From positions 1-64,000 of the forward strand of contig NZ_SPPC01000012.1 of NCBI RefSeq assembly GCF_004570975.1: a stretch of DNA of 64,000 nt, written 5' to 3'. Source of the DNA: Barnesiella sp. WM24 (GTDB taxonomy: Bacteria > Bacteroidota > Bacteroidia > Bacteroidales > Muribaculaceae). The notes under the pieces are model-generated. The model was not told the DNA's origin and made no database searches. It saw only the letters and a program-made list of their open reading frames with translations. Shown here piece after piece: positions 31,888 through 42,500 of the stretch. Positions within the stretch are counted from its first letter, which is position 1. Each line of letters opens with the position of its first letter. Both the position numbers and the translations under genes were made by a program.

Positions 31888-33159
31888 TTGACTACCGATT
31901 CCGGACTCGATAATAATAAGAAACGGCTTACAGCCCTGATTCTCGTTTCGCTTTTATTCCTGCTGTGGGGCGTGGCAAACAACATGAACGACACCTTGCT
32001 TGCCGCCTTCAAGCGCATAATGTCAATGAGCGACTTGCAGACATCGCTCGTGCAATTTTCCTTCTATGGCGCATATTTCTGTTTTGCGCTGCCGGCAGCG
32101 ATATTCATAAGCCGTCACACCTACAAGGCAGGGATACTTCTCGGACTTGCATTTTATGCCGCCGGATGCATGTTGTTTTATCCGGCAGCCGCTACGGCGT
32201 CATATGGATTTTTCCTGTTTGCCATATATGTAATGGCAGGAGGATGTGCCATACTTGAAACAACAGCCAACCCCTACATTCTTTCCATGGGACCCGCAGC
32301 AACTGCAACGCGTCGCCTCAACATCGCGCAGACACTTAATCCGCTTGGCGCCATATGCGGCATACTCGCAAGCAGGCATTTCATACTGTCGGAACTTAAT
32401 GCCGCCGATGCAGCAGAGCGCGGAAACATGGACACTCAGGCACTCGCCGCCATACAGAGCCATGAGCTATTTTCGATTTCCCGCACATATATGCTGATAG
32501 GAGGATTGCTGCTCGCCCTCTTTATCGTGATTGCCTTGACCCGTATGCCGGTCGACAAGGGGAGTGCCCACTCCGGGATAGCAGGCTCATTCAGGCGTCT
32601 CGCCCATAACAAGCGCTGGAGCTACGGGGTAATCGCCCAGTTCTTCTATGTCGGGGCACAGACCGGAGTCTGGTCGTTTACCATACGCCTTGTAATGTCA
32701 GAACTCGGAATGAATGAAAGCGACTCCTCTCTCATATTTCTATACTCGATAATCGCCTTCACCGGATTCCGATTTATTTTCACATGGCTGATGGGCTACG
32801 TCAGCCCTGCAATACTCCTTGCCGTGTCATCAATCACGGCGATCATATGCACTGCATGTGTAATACTCTGCGACGGCACTGCCGCGATTATCGCCCTCGT
32901 CGCGATATCAGGGTGCATGTCCCTGATGTTCCCTACCATCTACGGCATAGCCCTTGACGGCATAAGCGGCGACGACGCAAAGATTGCGGCTTCAGGGTTA
33001 ATCATGGCGATACTCGGCGGTGCGCTTATCACTCCCGTCCAGGCAGCCGTGTCTGACGCAGCCGGCATATCCCTGTCATTTATCGTGCCTCTCGCATGCT
33101 TCATAATCATAACTATCTATATAACCGGAATAATCAGAAAAAATAATGCGACAAGATAA
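31888..33159 (+). CDS. MFS sugar transporter, FucP-like
   Basis: This is a 12-span permease of the L-fucose:H+ symporter (FucP) group of the major facilitator superfamily. Early hallmarks are SLLFLLWGVANNMNDTLL in span 1 and ILETTANPYILSMGP in the first half; NIAQTLNPLGAICG is also typical of the family. I place the start at TTG 31888 (MTTDSGLDNNKK), because the ATG at 31822 lies upstream of a perfect promoter and the next ATG falls inside span 1. Using 31822 would add 22 residues. Its stop overlaps the next gene by 14 nt, which suggests that the substrate is handled by that enzyme. The sugar is not known. Confidence 0.85.
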   Translation: MTTDSGLDNNKKRLTALILVSLLFLLWGVANNMNDTLLAAFKRIMSMSDLQTSLVQFSFYGAYFCFALPAAIFISRHTYKAGILLGLAFYAAGCMLFYPAAATASYGFFLFAIYVMAGGCAILETTANPYILSMGPAATATRRLNIAQTLNPLGAICGILASRHFILSELNAADAAERGNMDTQALAAIQSHELFSISRTYMLIGGLLLALFIVIALTRMPVDKGSAHSGIAGSFRRLAHNKRWSYGVIAQFFYVGAQTGVWSFTIRLVMSELGMNESDSSLIFLYSIIAFTGFRFIFTWLMGYVSPAILLAVSSITAIICTACVILCDGTAAIIALVAISGCMSLMFPTIYGIALDGISGDDAKIAASGLIMAILGGALITPVQAAVSDAAGISLSFIVPLACFIIITIYITGIIRKNNATR

Positions 33160-34312
33160 AAAGAAAGTATTCGTCTCAGGCTGCTACGACATGCTCCACT
33201 CGGGACATGTGGCATTTTTCAAGCAGGCGGCAGCTTATGGCGACCTCTATGTCGGCATAGGCTCCGATGCCACAATCGAGCAGCTCAAACATCGCAAGAC
33301 CGTATATTCGGAGCGCGAGCGTCTATATATGGTCAAGGCTATCCGTTACGTCACTGACGCCTTTATCAACCCGGGCTCGGGAATGATGGATTTTATCGAT
33401 ACCGTCGATAAGGTGAAGCCCGACATATTTGTCGTAAACTCCGATGGCGGAAGCGATGTAAAACGTGAGTTCTGCCGAAAACGCGGGATTGAATATGTAG
33501 TGCTTGAACGCGAACCTGACGCCGGACTGCAGGCACGCTCCACCACATCGCTGCGACAGGGAGTCGCCTCTCACCTCCCCTACCGAATTGACATCGCCGG
33601 CACCTGGATCGACCAGCCATATGTATCGCAATATGGCAACGGATGGGCAATTACCGCCTCTATCGAACCGACTGTCGAGTTTATGGAACGTGGCGGCATG
33701 TCTACTTCTACCCGCAATGCAGCAAAAAAGATATGGCCTTATGAATTGCCCAACTATAACGAGGAGATGCTCGCCAAGCTGCTTTTCTGCATTGAAAATG
33801 ACCCGGAAAACGAGGGTCACATTTCAGGCGCACAAGATGCTATCGGAATCTGCATGTCGGGAGTCACGCGCCATTATTACGACGGTCACTACTGGCCGTC
33901 GCGCATAGAGTCATGCCACGACGAGGCTGTGTTGTCATGGCTTGAGAGCCATGTTTGCATCGTGCCTATGTTTCCCCGCCGTCCGGGATGCTCCGTGATA
34001 GAGGGCAAAGATGTGACACCTGAAAAAGTGAACGCACTCACCTCGGCAGCCGACCGGTGTTGGGAAGCCATGCTTGCCCGCGACCTGAATGATTTCGCTG
34101 CCGCTTTTGCCGATTCGTTTGACGCGCAGGTGGCAATGTTTCCGGCGATGATGCAGCCGGGAGTGCAGGAACACATAGACCGTTGGCGAGACAAAGCGCT
34201 TGCATGGAAAATGCTTGGAGCCGGCGGAGGCGGCCACCTCGCCCTCGTAATGGAGCATATACCGGAAGAAGGTGTGATTCCGATAAAAATACGCCGGAAA
34301 GACTCATTCTGA
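33146..34312 (+). CDS. Cytidylyltransferase-GHMP kinase-like fusion protein
   Basis: The 388-residue protein has two parts. Residues 1-140 form a nucleotidyltransferase of the cytidylyltransferase fold: VFVSGCYDMLHSGH contains the HxGH nucleotide-binding motif (His18, His21), and the segment YSERERLYMVKAI carries the second conserved region. From about 145 the sequence resembles GHMP-type sugar kinases: RIDIAGTWIDQP (the kinase entry motif), HISGAQDAIGICMSG, and a late glycine-rich AGGGGH. The gene overlaps the upstream transporter. A role in phosphorylating and activating an imported sugar is an inference; the true substrate is unknown. It recalls Fkp-type bifunctional enzymes but is much shorter. 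Confidence 0.75.
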   Translation: MRQDKKKVFVSGCYDMLHSGHVAFFKQAAAYGDLYVGIGSDATIEQLKHRKTVYSERERLYMVKAIRYVTDAFINPGSGMMDFIDTVDKVKPDIFVVNSDGGSDVKREFCRKRGIEYVVLEREPDAGLQARSTTSLRQGVASHLPYRIDIAGTWIDQPYVSQYGNGWAITASIEPTVEFMERGGMSTSTRNAAKKIWPYELPNYNEEMLAKLLFCIENDPENEGHISGAQDAIGICMSGVTRHYYDGHYWPSRIESCHDEAVLSWLESHVCIVPMFPRRPGCSVIEGKDVTPEKVNALTSAADRCWEAMLARDLNDFAAAFADSFDAQVAMFPAMMQPGVQEHIDRWRDKALAWKMLGAGGGGHLALVMEHIPEEGVIPIKIRRKDSF

Positions 34313-34345
34313 GCCTGCACCGCGCTATCAAAAAACAGATACACA

Positions 34346-34378
34346 AAACGGCTGCGTCAGAGATAGGCGCAGCCGTTT
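34346..34378. terminator. Bidirectional terminator
   Basis: AAACGGCTGCG pairs with CGCAGCCGTTT over an 11-nt loop between the convergent kinase-like and leucine-rich-repeat genes. Confidence 0.82.
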
Positions 34379-34392
34379 CATTATGGTCTGTG

Positions 34393-36669
34393 TCATAACA
34401 CAATCTTGCGTGTCGCTTCACCTTGCTTTATTATATAGAATCCGCCGGTAAGAGAATTTGTATCAAACGATTCGCTCTTACCTGTATAGACCTTCCGTCC
34501 TGCCGAATCATAGACTTCAATATTTCCATCTGCAGCGTTTTCAACTACTGACTTTATGCCTACGGTCGAAAAATCGTCAGTCTCGATATAGTTTTCAAAC
34601 TGATTCCACACAGCCGCCTTCTGATACGCCTCTAAAGAGCCCGAAGGGATGTAAACCGGCACATCAAAAGGCATCATTGACGGCCTAGCCCAGCTTCCGG
34701 TAATCGGAGGCTCAGGCGAACATGACTTGATATATCTCAGCTTCCCAGTCGGTGCAAAACTATCCGACCCGATTTTGTTTATCGATGCAGGCAAAGTCAA
34801 AGTCTCAAATCGGGTGGCATAAAAAGCACTGGAACCTATTTCTTCAATCCCGTCGGGAAGATTGATTTCCTTTAGGCCGGTATATATAAACACTCCATAC
34901 CCCACTGCTTTCAGCCCTGCCGGAAATGTCGCAGACTCAAGATTACGGCAATGAGAAAACATATTGTCAGGAATCACGGTCATCCACTCCGGGATGGTGA
35001 CCTGCTTCAGCTCATCACAAAATGCAAACACATGGGTCCCAAAAGCTACAGCCGAAGACGGAAAGACGATTTCAGTCAGGAGCCTATTGCCGGAAAAGGC
35101 GTTGTTTCCTATGCTGACTATGCCGTCGCCAATCTCTATTCTCTTCAACTGAGTTGACTCAAAGGCATTTTCACCAATTTCCAACAGCGAAGCCGGGAAG
35201 TCGACATTATCCAATCTCGTAGCGTAGAATGCCCGCTCTCCGATTTTGACAAGTGACTCCGACATACCTATAGTTTCAAGCCGGCTCTTGCCGAACGCCC
35301 ATGCACCGACCGATGTCACTGACGCCGGCAGATCAACGTGACTTATCCCGGTTTCGGCAAATCCATATCTGCCTATCGATTCCAGTTCCTCAGGGAGTAT
35401 AACTTCCGTCAAGCCGGGACATCCGGAGAAGCAGGCATCGGGTATCTCAATAACACCGTCGGCTATTACAATCCGTCCGACCTTAAAATTCGCACATCCT
35501 GCGAAACATGCTTTTCCAAGCGACGGCAACGGTTCCGGCAAATTAATTTGCTCGATACTGTGGTTGCCATAGAACGCCGAGTCGCCTATTTCAACAATAT
35601 CGCCGGGCAAAATCAAGCGCCTTACGTCGGCTCGCTCATATTGAATGTCGCTTCTTTTTGCAAATGCCTTTGCAGGGATTACGCCATTTTCAATCTTTGC
35701 ATCTTTAAGGTCAATGACCCTTATTGTCCCGCGACGATATGCCTCGGTCCACAACGAGTGAATATCCGCTTCGTTAACCGGACCCTTGACTACAAGTGAA
35801 TCTATGGCATAGTCAACTTGCGGGAGCATCGCTCCAAGCTGACCCGCAGCCACAGTAACAACCTCACAGGGATAAGCCTGCTCGATTTCAAGAGGGAAAT
35901 CATCTGTCTCTATATAATTCGTAAGCACATTCCATCCCGCTGCCTCACGATAGCTTGCATCAGCTCCATAGGGTATATAAGCCGGTATGTCGAGGGATGT
36001 AGTTCCGTGAAACAAATCCAAGTCTACATCGACAGTATTGACAATCCTGTTGACAACTCGGGGAGCGACAGAGGGCATAAGATATATCTTCTTTAAATTG
36101 TTTTCGGCAAACGCCCCGTCACCTACCTGTGTCACCGAGGGAGGAACAATAATCGAGTCGAGAGCGCAGCCAAGAAACGCATATTCATATATCGCCCACA
36201 ATCCGGGGTTAAGACTGACTGACCGTAATGACCCGCACCCCTCAAAAGCACGACATTCGATCACTCTTAGCTCAGACTTTATCTCAACGGTAGCAAGACC
36301 GGAACATCCTTTAAATGCATTCCACCCTATAACCCTAAGATTTCCCGGCAATATAACCTTTTTCAATCCGCTTGCCGACTGGAAAGCCTCCGGTGGAATC
36401 TCTTCACTCTCGGGACTCGCATGTTCAAGATTCAGGATTGAAATCCTGCCTTCGGTCACGCCACGGAACATTGTCAGAAAGTCAGAGTCATCAATCGGTC
36501 CGCTTACAGAAAGAGAGTCAATTTCAAACAATCGGTCACCGACCTCGCTCTCAAGCTGACCGGCACCGGTGACTACAGCACCGTAACCTGCATTTCCGGC
36601 ATTAACACTTAATACCATAAAAAGTGCGCACCCGACAGCTAATAAATTTCTAATTACACTCTTTTTCAT
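34393..36669 (-). CDS. Secreted BspA-like leucine-rich-repeat protein
   Basis: This 758-residue protein has a signal peptide (about 1-25, MKKSVIRNLLAVGCALFMVL). Two blocks of LRR_5/BspA-type repeats follow, recognisable by recurring units such as AFKGCSGLATVEI, CFSGCPGLTEVILPE and AFYATRLDNVDFPASL. Each block closes with a similar stretch (PVYIPSGSLEAYQKA and PAYIPYGADASYREA), followed by YIETDDF. The C-terminal 50 residues (IEVYDSAGRKVYTGKS to TRKIVL) look like a type IX sorting domain. Such proteins usually bind host or other surfaces. It lies 17 nt after the C13 protease and is probably cotranscribed with it. Confidence 0.88.
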   Translation of the reverse strand: MKKSVIRNLLAVGCALFMVLSVNAGNAGYGAVVTGAGQLESEVGDRLFEIDSLSVSGPIDDSDFLTMFRGVTEGRISILNLEHASPESEEIPPEAFQSASGLKKVILPGNLRVIGWNAFKGCSGLATVEIKSELRVIECRAFEGCGSLRSVSLNPGLWAIYEYAFLGCALDSIIVPPSVTQVGDGAFAENNLKKIYLMPSVAPRVVNRIVNTVDVDLDLFHGTTSLDIPAYIPYGADASYREAAGWNVLTNYIETDDFPLEIEQAYPCEVVTVAAGQLGAMLPQVDYAIDSLVVKGPVNEADIHSLWTEAYRRGTIRVIDLKDAKIENGVIPAKAFAKRSDIQYERADVRRLILPGDIVEIGDSAFYGNHSIEQINLPEPLPSLGKACFAGCANFKVGRIVIADGVIEIPDACFSGCPGLTEVILPEELESIGRYGFAETGISHVDLPASVTSVGAWAFGKSRLETIGMSESLVKIGERAFYATRLDNVDFPASLLEIGENAFESTQLKRIEIGDGIVSIGNNAFSGNRLLTEIVFPSSAVAFGTHVFAFCDELKQVTIPEWMTVIPDNMFSHCRNLESATFPAGLKAVGYGVFIYTGLKEINLPDGIEEIGSSAFYATRFETLTLPASINKIGSDSFAPTGKLRYIKSCSPEPPITGSWARPSMMPFDVPVYIPSGSLEAYQKAAVWNQFENYIETDDFSTVGIKSVVENAADGNIEVYDSAGRKVYTGKSESFDTNSLTGGFYIIKQGEATRKIVL

Positions 36670-36685
36670 ATCTATTTATTTAATG

Positions 36686-39326
36686 TTACTTTCTAAAAAT
36701 TAAGCTTTCAACAAATTCCCCTCCTACAGAATATGACAGAACATAATATCCGGAAGGTAATGTTGATATCTCAACTCCTATTTTTGTTGTTTCTTCTTGA
36801 ATTATATGTTGTTGATATCCATTTACGCCTGACAATTCAGCAATACCTATAATCGAACACGTTGTAGCATTTTGATTAAACTCAATTTCAATCATAGTTT
36901 TCTCCTCATTTAATGAAATATTCTTAATATAGTTTTCAACTGGATTAAGAATAATTTGTGATTGTCCTATATATCCATCTGTAAATTGAGCCTCAACAAA
37001 AATTTCATTGCCATTTATCTCCGTATCAATCACTATATTCTCACCAGTCCCAATTTCACCTCCATCAGCATCAAACCAACTCAAATATTCAATATCATCG
37101 TCAATGCCAACAGACAGAAGATAACTACTTTGTCCAATCTTTTTTGAGCCAACAACAGGGTTTCTATTGCCGACTATATATGATATTCCACCCACTACTT
37201 CATGATTCGCTTTTACTACAAAATCAAACGAATGGTTTTTCAAACCTAAACCTGCATTATAATTAGCTCCAGGTGTAAAACATATAGATATATTGCCACT
37301 TTGGTGCGCTGGAATTAATATGCTATCAATTACTGCACATAATTTATTTGTATATATAGTGTTACCTATTCTTTTACAATCTTTGCTTTTATACCCGCCC
37401 GTCGACCAAAATTGATACAATTTACTATCAAAAGCTAATTCAGCACAAATGTCTGCCGAGGAATAGGGTTTCTCAGTATTTATTGGTTCAATTGAATACC
37501 ACTTAGGAGCGTCCGAAGTATTTCTAATCGAAATAGAATATTTATTTGTTTTTCCTAACTTATATATTGATCGGTTTTTGTTTGCAATACGTTTGTTTCC
37601 ACTAATGCTGTACAAATTATCTAATTTAAAATATGGCGAATCCGAAATCACAGCCATCAAATTAATATTACCATTCTTTATAGAATTATTTCTTGCATTT
37701 AAATTCAGCATCCATGGTTTAACTATAATTACGGAGTCTCCAGGTGCAATATCTTCTTCGATCCTACCTGACCAAGCAATTCCTCCTATTTTCCCATTTT
37801 CACCTAGCCAATCATCTGCAGTTACAGTAGGAGATGCAATGGTCCAATATACTTTTAGCCATTGGTCACCACTATATGTTTCTATACCTCTATTATGAAT
37901 TGAGATATTTATAAAAGCAATGCTATCAGGCAAAAAATAATCGACTGCATTACTGCCATTTTTTGACATACTTAGCCAAATATCTGGACTATTCCAAAAA
38001 TTAATTACAGAATTATTTTGTTCTATTCCATCATCGCTTTCATGGTCTCGTACATAAAGTTCAGGCTTCAAAGATGGGATATCCCCAAACGAAAGTTCAA
38101 AACCAAGCCGACTTGGTATTGATGAATATTGTGGATGTTCAGTCGAAATTGTATTGCACTTCGCGGCATAATTAAATGCTTCTTCCATTGATATTTTACC
38201 ATCATAATTTTTATCAGCATAAATTGTATGCTTTAATTCATCTGCACTATTAATAGCGCATATCCAATTATATACAAATGTATCAAATACATGACCATTC
38301 ATTGCAGAAGACAGTTCATCATCCCGTGTTGCGGTTGCGATGACATAGCCTTCCCCTTGAAGAGAATCAATAAAACCGCCAGAATAGCATTGTCCTAAAA
38401 CAGCACTTTTTACTATTTTCTTTGCATTTATTTGATATAACATTTGGTTTAGTTCATCGCCAAATAATCTGTAATCGCCATAATTCTTTTGGGGGTCATC
38501 CCACAAACAAATATATGAACCTCTAACAACATCAAAACCGCCATGGTCAATGACAAACAAGAAAAAAATGATCATTATCCGCAATATTTTTCCCAATACT
38601 ATCAATTGCATTTCGAAGTCCATCTTTCGTCGCAGTATATCTTGTATCTGGCTGTCCATCAAAGTCAAGGTCGAGAGGAGAAGAGCACATCACCCCATAA
38701 GATGTATCTAAATTCATATCCTTACCTGTTAAATCACTTTCAGCAGTACCATCAGAGATAGCGACGTGTATGTTTTCTTTTGGAATCCCATATCTATTTA
38801 CCAAAGTTTGATATAGGAAAGAACAATCATTCCAATATCTAGAATGATTTGCATTGGCATTTAGACCCCCACTTAAAATTATCGCATAAGTCTTCTTTGC
38901 CATTATTGAATCTTTCCTTGATAGTACACGCTTTTCTACACATGGCTGTGTAATTAATTGGGGAGCACTTCTCACAGGCTTAATAAAATCAACATTGGTA
39001 CTTATTAATGTCATCTTTGATTTAGGAGGGAAACGCAATTCTGTTATTTTTTCAATTATGGCTTCCTCATCAACAAAACGAGAAACCTCAACAAGGCAAC
39101 AATCATGTTCCCATCCAAATCCTGGCGCCAAATCTACGAAAAACGTCCATACATCTTCATCAATAGATTGTTCGACAAGATAAAACAATGCCTCTTCCCT
39201 ATCAGAAAAATGCGATTTCACTGGCTCGAAAGCATCGTCAAAACTGATTTCTTTAGCTAAAAGATTTGAGGATACCAATAATAGATATCCAACGACTAAA
39301 GTCATTTTAATTACACTGTACTTCAT
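36686..39326 (-). pseudogene. Legumain-like C13 cysteine protease, frameshifted
   Basis: Two overlapping frames (39326-38547 and 38668-36686) make one protein if one base is removed from the A7 run at 38562-38568. The first frame gives a signal peptide, a pro-region and KTYAIILSGGLNANANHSRY. The second resumes at FFLFVIDHGG with the catalytic His, then AVLGQCYSGG with the catalytic Cys. An EF-hand-like loop (DKNYDGKISMEEA), beta-rich domains and a C-terminal sorting-like domain (PSGYYVLSYSVGG to SLIFRK) follow. The joined length would be about 879 residues. As it stands, the first frame stops before both catalytic residues. It could be a true mutation, phase variation or a sequencing error. 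Confidence 0.82.
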
Positions 39327-39519
39327 ACGATAACTAAGATTAAAAAAAATCCTCTGTGTACGGGCTGCAAGATATAAACTTATTTTTACAATTCCAAATA
39401 TATATTAATTAAATCCTTGCTATTTTTATCAAAGCAGCAAATTAAAGCAACAATTCAGCACAATACACGCATTGCGGAAACAAAGCATATCCCCACAAGG
39501 GGATACCAATCCATATATC

Positions 39520-39561
39520 ATAGGCACTGCGGGAGAGCTTCCACTCTCCCGCAGTGCCTAT
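39520..39561. terminator. Strong hairpin after the PL9-like gene
   Basis: An 18-bp perfect stem (ATAGGCACTGCGGGAGAG with CTCTCCCGCAGTGCCTAT) has a 6-nt loop. There is no T-tract on either side, so it may act as an RNA-stabilising or rho-assisted end as well as a terminator. Confidence 0.6.
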
Positions 39562-39598
39562 ATAAGCCGTTATTGATAACGCCCCGGGAGTCACCGCG

Positions 39599-42500
39599 TC
39601 AACGGGCGACTTTCATTGTGGCTGACATGCCCGGCGAGGTAACGCGGAGTATCGCCATCGCTCCGCAGTCAGGCATGTAAAACGAAGTTACAGCTCCGGT
39701 GAATTTACGTGTCAGCACTCGTTGCCCTGCCGGGTTATAGATGTCGAGAGTGTACACGTCGGTCGACACAGCACCCTCCACGGTCAGCACAGCAAGCCCG
39801 CAGCGTGCATAAACAATGCTGAGAGATCCCGACTGTCCGGGAGCATACACTTCACCTACGCCGCCGGTTTCACCATCGGTTTCAAAGCAGCCGAGGTCAG
39901 GCGCCTCTCCATTATAGACAATACCTTCCGCCCAATAGCACTCTCCGGCATAAGGGGCAACCTCGGTTCCGGCATCAATCAGTTTCTTATTGTCAGGCTT
40001 TATCTTCATAAAATCAAGCGCCGGGAGTTCACCTTTTTCACTTCTTGGCTCTACCGCGGCAGTCCAGTCAATGCTTACATAGTCGGCCGGGAGAGTATTA
40101 AGGTCAGTGGTGACAAGGGTGCCCGTCACGGAATGTGGGGCATAGGCACTTTTGTTACGGTCAGCGATACCGTCGCTTATGGCAACACAGTTAGTAAGCC
40201 TGATTTCATGTCCCGCCGACACCGGCTCGTCGAGGCGGTAGGTATATCGGCTTTTGCTTGAGATGTCTTTTGACGAGTAGGAGGAGCAATTGTTAAGAAT
40301 CATATTACCCGTATTATGATTCTGGTCGAAGTTCTTGTTAACATTCTCAAAAGCGAGACACCGGTTCATTATCACATTGTTTCTACCCTGGTCGCTACCC
40401 ATCTTAAATCCGTTGCCATTGCCCTTGCTCTTTTCTCCGCTTTCAAGATACCCGTTGCGGAACGCCCAGCAATATTCAAGCGTAGTGGTTATATCGTCGG
40501 GGAAACCGCCCTCTTTCTTAATAAACTGGTCCCAACCGTCGTCACTGTTCTGCCATGCACGGCATCCGTAGAAATAATTGGCGTCACCATGAGATATTTT
40601 CACGGCAAATCCGTCGGCATCACCATGCCCAGGGTCGGTATTGTAATATGCGTCACAGTTTATGACCTTATTGCGTGAAGCAAGATTCTTCATCTGCAGC
40701 CCGGTGTCGGCATTGCGTATAAAGGCGCAATTCTCAATCACATTATCATGACCCTGAGCCACATTCGCGGCGATATCCGAGTAAGAGCCTCCCGAGGGTT
40801 TGTCGCGTTCAATCAGCAGTCCGTTGTCACCGGCATTACAGATGTCAAGCCCATAGAAATGCCAGTAACTGCCGGTAAGGCGTATGCCCTGGTTGGCACC
40901 GTCAATTGCCTGACCGCTGAAATCAAGCACTGCCCTGCCATCGCGCGACGACAGCACAATCATACCGCTGCCCTTCTCCCCGACAACGGGAATATTCACC
41001 CGACGTGAATAATCATACCGTCCCACATTCATATATATCGTATCGCCGGGCTGCACAATGTCGACCGCAAGCTGAAGCGAATAGAATGGCGCCGACGCCG
41101 ACCCGTCGGCAGTGGCATCATCGCCGTGCGGGTCACAGTAATATACATTGTGGGGATATTCGGGAACGACAATAGACCCGGTGGCATAAGCAATCTCGTC
41201 ACCATAAGCCACACCAGCGGCATTGACAGCATAAGAGCGAAGGTAATACTGTGTCTCTGGCTTCAATTTAAGATAGACAGTGAAAGCGCCGTCACTGTCA
41301 AAGGAGGCAGCTTTCATCTTGTCACCGGTCACTGACGGCGACTGCGACTCACCGAAGCACACACCGGCTTCATCTACATTCAAGCCTCCGTTGTCAACCA
41401 CCCGACCGGTCACTTTCAGGCAAAGTGACAATTCATCAGTGCGCTCGGCATCAATCTCGACATCGCCTGTCGTCACCGACGGCCGGGTGGCGGCAAGAGT
41501 CTTGAATCTCACCGTCTCACCATAAGCGACTCCGGCAAGCGACGTGGCAAACGCCCTTGCTGAAATCTCGGTTCCGGCAGGAAGCCCGGTAAGAGTAGAG
41601 GCAAATGCAGCCGACGGCTTTTCTTCAACGGCATTTCCTGTCGCGACAGGCACGCCGTCAACACTCCAGCATACACCTGTCGACAGCAGCCGGCGGTCAC
41701 CGCTGTCGGTCACCTCTCCGGAAATAACAGCCGACGACGGAGTAACCGCTGTCACCGCCCCGGTAACAACCGACGGCAACACACCTTCAGGATATGCCGT
41801 CACTGTGAGATTATCTATATCGGCGTCGCTGCCACTCTCGTTGGCAAGCTTCACCCTGTTTACCGTCTTGTCATTGATAGTGACGGTGTTGTGAACATCG
41901 CTTTCGATGTCGGCGGCATGCTTCCAGGTCACGCCTTCATCAACTGAAGTATACAGCGTCAGCTTACGCTTCCCACGGCCTTCGTCAAAAATCACCTTTA
42001 CCACTCCCTGAGTCAACACCGGAGTGATGACATAAGAACCGCCCTTCAACATGCGAAGCCCCGTTGCCGAACCGTCAGGTATATAGCTTGAATTTGTATT
42101 GCGGTAGGCAAGCATGTAACGCCATTCACCCTGACCGTCAACATTAAAAATCATCTCTTCCGCCGGTTTAGACGAGGGATAGTCGCCGTGAGTCTCGAAG
42201 TCATGAGTGAAATATGGCAACATAAGATTGGACACTATCACATTTCCCTCTCCGTCAGTTCCGTCAGGACGGGTGACGAGGAGATTATCGAGATAGACAC
42301 CCCCGTTGGAAGTGGAGCGTACGCGCAGATAACGTGCAGCAGGGTCATTGATTTCAACCACGTGTCTCGACCAGTCGGAAGTCTCCTTATAAGACTCACA
42401 TACATTCCACGATACATTATCAGTGGAAACCTCTACATATATCTGACGATTGGTAACATTGGCATAATATATGAGACTGCCCGCGCCTTCGGCAAGACGT

